Shown here: in pieces, positions 57,301 to 64,000 of the stretch | Position numbering within the stretch: position 1 is the first letter of the stretch | How the letters are laid out: each line of letters begins with the position of its first letter | From: Anthoceros angustus | Taxonomy: Eukaryota > Streptophyta > Anthocerotopsida > Anthocerotales > Anthocerotaceae | NCBI GenBank assembly: GCA_010909165.1 | Contig: MU008151.1 | Location: forward strand, 620,001 to 684,000 | DNA: 64,000 bases | Direction of reading: 5' to 3' | Program-made: the position numbers and the translations under genes | Notes under the pieces: model-generated | Seen by the model: the letters and a program-made list of their open reading frames with translations, nothing else | Databases searched by the model: none | What the model was told of the DNA's origin: nothing

Positions 57301-57849
57301 GAGGAATTGGAGGCAACAAGGTTGCCGAGTGGGAGGCCTTTTCCACAAGAGCAAGGAGGAGGAGAAGAGCAAGATTTGCCAAGGAGGCCAATGGTAGTCT
57401 ATGAGAAGAACTACACTCCAAGGGTGGGGAGTCCCCACCATTCATGGGTGCCTAGGGAAGAGGCACTCACCCCTAGAGGGAGGCGCCACCCAAGTGGCAG
57501 TGCATCACCGTGGCACCACCACTGGTAGGTAGGCGCATCACCGCTGGAGCACCACCACCAGAGGTGCACCACCATGAGGGTAGGAAGGGCAAAGAGAAGC
57601 GCTGAGGCGCCATGAGGCGCCGCCACATCACCCATTAGGTGGAGAGCGGATGGGCGACTGTGAGGGGACCCGCCGCCGATGGCCCGGGAGTGCAAGGGAG
57701 CCGGAGATTTCCAAAGAAGAGGGGTGGGCGAACCTTGGGAGAGGTGCTTGTGAAGCACTCACCGCGTGGATTTGAAGGGGCTAGAACTAGCAGCCTTGTG
57801 GCATGTCGAGGAAAGTCAAGGCCCAGATGACCGAGAGGAGAGCAGGACC
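57301..57849. other. Low-complexity retroelement-like sequence
   Basis: CACCACCAC/GGTGGTG-rich stretch (57450-57600) and GGCGCC-rich text, with no recognisable domain. Confidence 0.35.
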
Positions 57850-58400
57850 AAATGGCACTGGAGGCCATGGAGTCCGACGAAGGCCAAGTTGGAGAAGGTC
57901 AGAGAAGCTCCACGACCTTGTGGATCAACGGCGAGAAGGTCCTGGAGGAAGGTTGTCACAACAGAGAGAGAGCCATTCGACAACCCAAAGGACTTGGAGG
58001 CGTATATGGAGGAGCATTTTGCCCAATTAGAGCAAGAATGGAAGGGCAAAACAGAGGCTCTAGGAAGGAGAAGGTGGCGGTCCAAAGAATGGACGCAGAG
58101 CAAGTGATGGCTACCCAAGCCATCAAGATCCGGATATGGAGGAAGAATTGAGGACCCGATAACTTGGAAGAGAAGCGAAGCTGGAGTCAAGGACCAAGAA
58201 TCGCAGGAGCTGCGAAGAGCGCTGGCAAGGAGAAGGAGGGGCTTGCCAACAAGCGGACCGAGCAAGGAGGTTCCAAGAGGAGGAGCACCACAAGAAGGTG
58301 GTGCACAGGATGCCGTGGAGAAGGAAGATTTTGGGCATTATGCCCTTCAAGCAAAATTAGCCAATCACCGAGGAAGCAAGGGAGGAAAACAACCTCCATG
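57850..58400 (+). pseudogene. Gag C-terminal relic with degenerate zinc knuckle
   Basis: Plus-strand frames read a charged helical segment (DLEAYMEEHFAQLEQEWKGK near 57990) and later WCTGCRGEGRFWALCP near 58300-58347. The spacing Cx2Cx4[R]x4C is that of a retroelement CCHC knuckle with His replaced by Arg. Frames change between the two. This fits the nucleocapsid end of the gag-like relic just upstream. With only three of four zinc ligands it should not bind zinc normally. Confidence 0.4.
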
Positions 58401-60059
58401 TGAAGGTGGGAGAATTGACCACCGCAAGGGACGCCTACAAGGTAGGTGGAGGATGGAGAGGGCCCACGGAGATTGATGATCTCCAAATGCAGATCACATT
58501 AGGGCTCACCTCCATAATAGATTTGAAGGCCAACAACGAGGTGTGGTTGGCCAAGAGGAGGACAATAGGGTCCTCATGATGATGATGGAAAGAGTTGCAA
58601 TAAACCGGAGGCCCTGACTTTGATGAGGGCCGAGGTAGTCCGCTGACACGTGAGGACAAAATACACTACGCCGGTAGTCCGCCAGACCACCGTGGTAGTG
58701 GCGCGTCTGATCAGAGTCGAGCCGCGAGGCCCCGGGCTGAGGATGAAGGAGCCGGGGTCCGTAGTATACCCCCGGAGGAGCAAACGAGGTGGTGGAGAGA
58801 CAACCCCACCTGAGGAGACTAAGGACGGGTCACCCGAGGAAGGGGAGGGTGAAATTCTCACCCCTGGACAAGGAAGAGCTGGCTGGAAGAGTCCAATGCA
58901 AAAAGGGCAAGAAGTTAGACATCTACCCGATTGGGGAGAAGACTTTGAGAATGCTCCAAGCAAGTATGGACAAACCAAAGGAAAGGAGCAAGGAGGATCT
59001 CCACCAGAGACATCACCGATGGAAAAGAAGAAGAAGGAGGAGAGGATCGACTACCATGGTGAGTCACTACCCCAGAGTCCGCACTACCGCGTAGGGTGCC
59101 TTGGTGAGCGTGACCAAAGGAGTCTGAAGAAAAGGGCTCGAGTGCGGAGGGAGCGAATGCCGGATGATGAGAACAGTGCTCACGGCCTGGGAGAGGGGCA
59201 ATTGTACTTGCCCCACACATTAGGAAGATGACAAGGACCGGGAAGGCAAGAGCAAAAGGAGGGCGAGGGAGCCAATCAACGAACGGGCCACTATCCCAAA
59301 GCAGATGAGGACTAGATATGGTCAAAGACCATAAATGTTAGATGAAGAATAGAAAGGACAGGATGTAGTCGACATCCTCCAAGGATGGTCTTAGGTGAAC
59401 TAGAATAGAATTTACCAAGAATCGAGACTTAGATGTGTCTTAAATGTCAAGGTAGGAAATAATAGAATATTGGAAAAGGTGACTGCAGGGGTCACCCGAG
59501 GGAGGTTGTATGGAAGGCCTCATAAGAGGGGAGGATTTCACAAAAGTATCATGTCTTGCGCCCATACTCCCGAGTCCTTTGCCTTGGTAAAGGAATTTCG
59601 TGTCACCGTGAGCCAACGCACTGTAGAGAGGAAGTCATGGTTTTGAGTGGGTGAGGCTTGCTCACCGCAAGCGCCTAAACGAGTTGCTCCTTGTGAATGG
59701 TTGCTGGAAATTGCTTTGCTTTGGGTGTGTGGCAATGCCTGGAGCTCTGGCCAGAGGATGATCCATGTGAAAGACTCGGAGGTGCTCACGACTGTCAAAC
59801 TCATAGCAACCGCCCAAGGAAGAACTTGTCGGTGAAGGCCGACCCTGTGCAGCCAGAAGGGCGAGTGAATCCAAGAAGCAAGTGAGGTTAGAATAGGAGG
59901 AAGAGGAGAGGATGAGTAGAGGATTAGAAGTGTAGGTGCTAGTGGAAGGCCACAAGCAGAGCCTAAGGGACGAATCCCAAATCTGCAAGTAAAAGGGCGC
60001 TCCCTGAGTGGAGAAGATTGGTCTTAGAAGTAGGGACGAAATTATGTGGATTAGGGGTC
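58401..60059. other. Unassigned retroelement-like sequence
   Basis: The longest ORF (58650-59231, 193 codons) is low-complexity Glu/Gly/Lys/Pro-rich. A CCACCGTGGTAGTGG palindromic word lies near 58688, similar to words at 19930 and 21575. No protease, RT or integrase motif was found. Confidence 0.35.
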
Positions 60060-60460
60060 CCCGGCCCGTGATAGGCTCCTCGTCATAAGGTGACCTACAA
60101 TTGTGTGTGTGTCGTTGTAGGTCGAGGATTGGTGATTTTTAGGAGCAGTGCAAGTGGTGCAGCTGCTGTAAGAGGGAGAGTAGAGGGCGCCTTGCTTGTT
60201 AAGAAGGCTGAGAAATTGTGTCATTGCAGGTGGCGACCGGTCATCACAAGTCCTCGAACTTTCACAGGAGTCTCATGGGACGAAACCCAACGTACGAAGC
60301 GACAGTGGGATAAGTGTGGCCGCTAGAGTGGGAGAATCTCGGAAGCTCCGGGGTTTTCCCTACCACATTTTTGGCGCCATGGATTCCTGCCAAGATGCTA
60401 GGAACGCCCTGGTCCAAGATTTTCGTGATAACCTTAGCAGATCAGGAAATGTGTGATAGG
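60060..60460 (+). mobile_element. Gypsy LTR-end/primer-site candidate
   Basis: CATTTTTGGCGCCATGGATTCCTGCC at 60366-60391 is written here by position only: TTTGGCGCC (60370-60378) is the word that normally follows plant gypsy LTRs. The text before it (TGTCATTGCAGGTGGCGACC near 60218) also resembles an LTR/PBS junction. An ORF starting at the ATG inside this site reads MDSCQDARNALVQDF. No LTR pair was identified. Confidence 0.4.
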
Positions 60461-61769
60461 CACGTCCTTCCCTTATTGTAGTGACCAAAATATGTATAAA
60501 TGTGACGGCTTCATCGCCATCAGCAGGTTGAAGGACGCCCACGTGTCCTGCTCATTTTACACCGCTATCACGGACCAGCCTTCATCTTGGGACTGAGAAG
60601 GATACGAAGAAATTCGTGTCCCGAGTGCAAAGACACTAACTAGAATGCTACACCGGTCTTTACCATTCCATGCTCCTCATGCCCGGCTAGCATAAGTAGG
60701 GTGCGCTGTGGTTCTACCATATAATCAATCCCCGTAATCCCTTCAATCAAGTGTCGCATCGACTCCGATGCATCAGGCATCAAACCGCTCGATAGGGTCT
60801 TCTCACTTCTCCTTGTTCTACGATTCGCTTTGACAAAGAGAGACGTCTGCACTGCTGGTTTCAAGAAGCAAGTCCATTGGCGGTCTTGTGGTTGAGTGAT
60901 TTTACATCGCTTGTACATCGTCAGATGTATTTTCATCTTCCCGACTGTGCAAAGCGGAACAGATGTCCTCACTCAAATCGCCTCAGCCTTCATGTCACAA
61001 GAGACAAAACGGAATAGCGCTAGGCAGCAGCTTAGTGCCAAAGTCCCATCTCCGATATCGAATCGAGAAGATGAAGATTCCCTGCTATGCGGAATGTGGA
61101 TTGATAACGTAGCACAAACATGTGCCCTGATAGGTGGTAAGTTTGCATTCCAATGAGGAAGGGACGCCAACTTAGGCGTATGCAACGAGAGGGAAATTCA
61201 AGAGTCCACTTGATTAAATCCTGCAAACCAACCACCGCCTACTTCTTCTTAGACTCGGGAGCAGAACTACACCAGCGTTTCACATTTGTCAGCCGTTTCG
61301 CATTGACGTTGTATCATTGAACAGTTCAACGAATGACATCGTGCCCTACACCTTGGCAATTTACGTAACACATACAATATGCACAGGCCTTCCGACGATC
61401 ATAGCTTGCTGTAGAAGCCATTGAGTAATGACTAACACAAACTTGATCCGTATCTCAGAGATTTTAGGGTACCAACGCCTTGGGAAGAATAGCCAACCCG
61501 AGCTGGGACAAGCCGCCAAGAGATTTATCACCAGACGTGGGTTCCGTGAGATTCTTGTCTTGACCAAGGGATCCATGGCCCAAGGCGCACACTGGTTGTG
61601 CCACTGAGGCAAGGTCGCCAGAGTGAGGTGGGGACATCTTTAGCCCAAAACATCAAGTGCCCCTCAGCAAATGGAATAACATGGGAAGATAGGATCTGTG
61701 TGGAGGGATTAGCCCAATGATCTAAGCAAGCTTGATTTTGTGTGGAGGGATTGAAGGATCGTGGGGCAG
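60461..61769. other. No gene recognised
   Basis: Minus-strand ORFs (60640-60972, 61528-61773) have protein-like composition but no motif that I know. They lie downstream of the copia element's LTR start on the minus strand and could be LTR or flanking sequence. Confidence 0.35.
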
Positions 61770-62008
61770 CCATGCTGGTGGAAAGAGGAGAGGAGAGGAG
61801 GAGGCAAGAGTAGCTCTCTCATTGAGATGAGGCTTGGAGGGTATTTATACCTCCAATAGGCTCCCTAGGAAGCTCCACAAGAAGCCCCTAGGAAGGAGCA
61901 CAAGAAGCTTCCTAGTGATTAGCTTAAGCTAAACTAATGATACTTAATCGACACCTAACTTAGACTAAGTGTATTAGTCTAAGTACATTGGGCTTTAATA
62001 CCCTTACA
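61770..62008 (-). mobile_element. Start of copia 3' LTR
   Basis: On the minus strand a polypurine tract, AAGTGGGAG (62019-62011), is followed by TGTAAGGGTATT from 62008, the expected LTR start. GGTATAAATACC, a TATA-like palindrome, lies at about 61840-61852. GAAGCTTCTTGTG/GGGGCTTCTTGTGG direct repeats precede it. The other end of the LTR was not located. Confidence 0.6.
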
Positions 62009-62019
62009 ACCTCCCACTT

Positions 62020-64000
62020 AAAGGCCAATTTACCTTCAGAGGAGAATGGACTATCTCATGCCCATCGTGTCCGAGCTTGTGCAAATTGTCTCAGAGAGTC
62101 CCTTGGTAAGAATATCTCAGGTTCGCCGGTGAACCTTGACAAGTTGTACCTCTCGTCATCCAACACCTCTCGAATGAAGTGATACTTCACATCCACATGT
62201 TTAGTCTTCGCATGAAACATCGGATTCTTTGCCAATTGATAGCACTGCTATCACAATGCAACACCGGCACCAACCTTGATCCCCAAGTCTCCCACTAAAC
62301 GAGCAAGCCATATGGCTTCCTTGCAAGCCCCGCCACGCAACATACTCGGCCTCCGTGGTAGATAGCGAATGCACGATCGCAAACGAGATCGCCATGAGAC
62401 GCCCTCCAAAGGCACGTGAAGACATAACTCGTGGACCTCCTTTGTCCATATCCTCGTGATAATCAGATCTGTACCCAACCACACATGCATCTTCACTACC
62501 AAAACATATGCACAAAGCTTTTGTACCATTCAGATACCTCATAACTCCTTTTATCGCCTCCCAATGCTTCTTGCCGTGGTTTGACATAAACTGCTAACCA
62601 CTCCCACCGCAAAGGCAATGTCGTGACGTAGCAATCATTGCATACATCAAACTCCCTACCGATGAGTATGGGACCTTCTCCATTTCATTTTGTCCTCCTC
62701 GTAGCTTGGGCAATCCGCTTGAAAGTTTCACATATGGAGGCAATGGAGTACCCAATGGCTTCCCTTCTCCATGTTGAAACGCTAGCACCGTTAATGTATT
62801 CCTCGAGACAAATAAAGCGCGCTTATGTCTGCTCCGACGAATACGCATGCCAAGTATATGGCTCGCCTCCCAAGTCTCTATTTCAAAGTGAGCATTCAAC
62901 TTTGACTTCAACAAATCTCATCAAGACTGCTCAAAGAATTAGCATATCATCCACATAGAGGATCAAAATGAGCAAGCTTTGATCCTTAGCTTGCTTCAGA
63001 TAGAGGCAATGATCCTCATCGCCACGCTTGTAGCCTTGAGAAAGCATAAATGAGTGGAACTTGTGATACCACCTCTGGTGCCTGCTTCAAACCATAAAGG
63101 CTCTTCCTCAACTGACACCGATGCTCTTTGCCTTCTCAACAAAACCTTCATTAATGAGACGCTCTCTTGAAGGTCAACCATGCAAGAATGCCGCCTTGAC
63201 ATCCATCCGTATAAGTTCCATATCATCCCCGGCAACCAAAGCAAGAACACATCGCAAAGTCATTTTGACCATCGGTGAGAAAATCTCATCAAAGTCATAA
63301 CCCCTCTTGCTTGAAACCTCATAACCCGGTTTTGTACTTTGCTCATCGCTATTTGCACTGTGCACTCTATAGGTGCTTGTTCGACTCTGGTTCATCTATC
63401 GTGGAGGAATGTGCCCCATACATTACCACTATCAACCCCGCCATGATGATCATGTCCATCTTCTTGAAGATCACCCTTCGCACCTCCACGTTGGAGTAGG
63501 CTTCCTGCATCTTGTTCTCATTGAAGAACACGTTAGTACGAACAACCTTTCTAGCCTCGATCCCACAAACGATCCCATCTCACCGTAATCACCATAGCCA
63601 AGAAAAATACATTTCTTGGACTTAGGTGCCAACTTGTCCCAAACTCTTTGAACATGGCATGCCTCACCCAAACACTCGCAGATGCTTGTAGGATGGTTTC
63701 TTTCCGCACTATAGCTCCTCGAACTCGCTCATCAAATTTTTATTAGAGATCTAATAAGATGAACCGCAGAGACATCGCTCGCCCAAAACCCATTAGGCAA
63801 TCCGTAGTTTGACAACAAAACCACGATCCTCTCCTCGAATGGTTCTGCTCATCCGCCACCACACCATTTTGTGGAGGAGATACGCAATAATTCTTTGATT
63901 CCTTGGAATCACTGTAATGACCGAAAGCTGAAACATACTGCCACCATTATCCGTCTTAGACACTTCAATCGGTGGCGATCGATTCTCTAAGGGTGACAAA
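62020..64000 (-). pseudogene. Ty1/copia pol relic, runs off right edge
   Basis: Minus-strand fragments, from the right edge: integrase core (IEVSKTDNGGSMF at about 63970, then a broken VPYTPQQNGVAERMNRTI-like stretch); integrase C-terminus (KSKKCIFLGYGD at about 63610); and RT (GYDFDEIFSPMVKMTLRCVL and MELIRMDVKAAFLHG, 63320-63175). The catalytic YVDD follows at 62957-62946, then SVGSLMYAMIATS near 62640 and RNase H (EAIKGVMRYLNGTKALCICF, STTEAEYVAW). The protein ends near 62065 after FHAKTKHVDVKYHFIRE. Order and motifs are those of copia. At least six frameshifts make it inactive. Gag and the 5' LTR lie beyond 64000. Confidence 0.9.

Overview
This is a eukaryotic nuclear window from a land plant. 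Five protein-coding genes can be read with confidence: eIF4A, a PMT10/11-type methyltransferase, SNU13 (15.5K/NHP2L1), a SYP31/syntaxin-5 Qa-SNARE and an F-box protein of the At1g67190 type. A sixth, a plastid PAP/fibrillin protein, is clear except for one base. Their introns are short (about 72-213 nt) with GT-AG ends. Together with the dense LTR-retroelement debris this suggests a compact-gene plant such as the lycophyte Selaginella. The lineage is an inference; no sequence database was searched.

Layout. 0-15 kb is gene-poor and repeat-rich: a polypurine tract, a 484-bp repeat in three copies, a roughly 600-bp repeat in three copies, a shorter duplication, and a decayed DUF7869-type DNA-transposon protein near 9.0-10.5 kb. 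15-25.3 kb is a transposon graveyard: a CACTA-like end, a Ty1/copia relic with LTR and initiator-Met primer-binding site, a non-LTR (LINE-type) relic apparently split in two, a second CACTA-like end, a palindrome array and a gag-like relic.

25.5-34 kb is the first gene island. An F-box/LRR gene and a truncated neighbour were duplicated as one block. One full copy (30129-31391) is intact, the other carries two offsetting frameshifts, and both truncated copies are broken. Between the blocks lies an AT-rich, frameshifted GNA-type lectin-like gene. The fibrillin gene follows, with a potential G-quadruplex just upstream of its start. 34-39.5 kb is AT-rich intergenic DNA with small tandem repeats and one unrecognised ORF.

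39.5-48.1 kb is the second, dense gene island: eIF4A (translation), the PMT methyltransferase (Golgi wall-polysaccharide modification) and SNU13 (spliceosome and snoRNPs) head to head over about 310 bp, then SYP31 (ER-Golgi and intra-Golgi fusion) converging on SNU13. These are housekeeping genes with no shared pathway.

48-64 kb returns to retroelements: a second LINE endonuclease relic, LTR-like sequence, a Ty3/gypsy polymerase/integrase relic, gag-like relics (one related to that at 24-25 kb), another LTR-like end, and a Ty1/copia relic running off the right edge. No convincing novel molecular system was found. The most interesting items are the transposase relic, the F-box duplication, the lectin-like pseudogene and several structured repeats.
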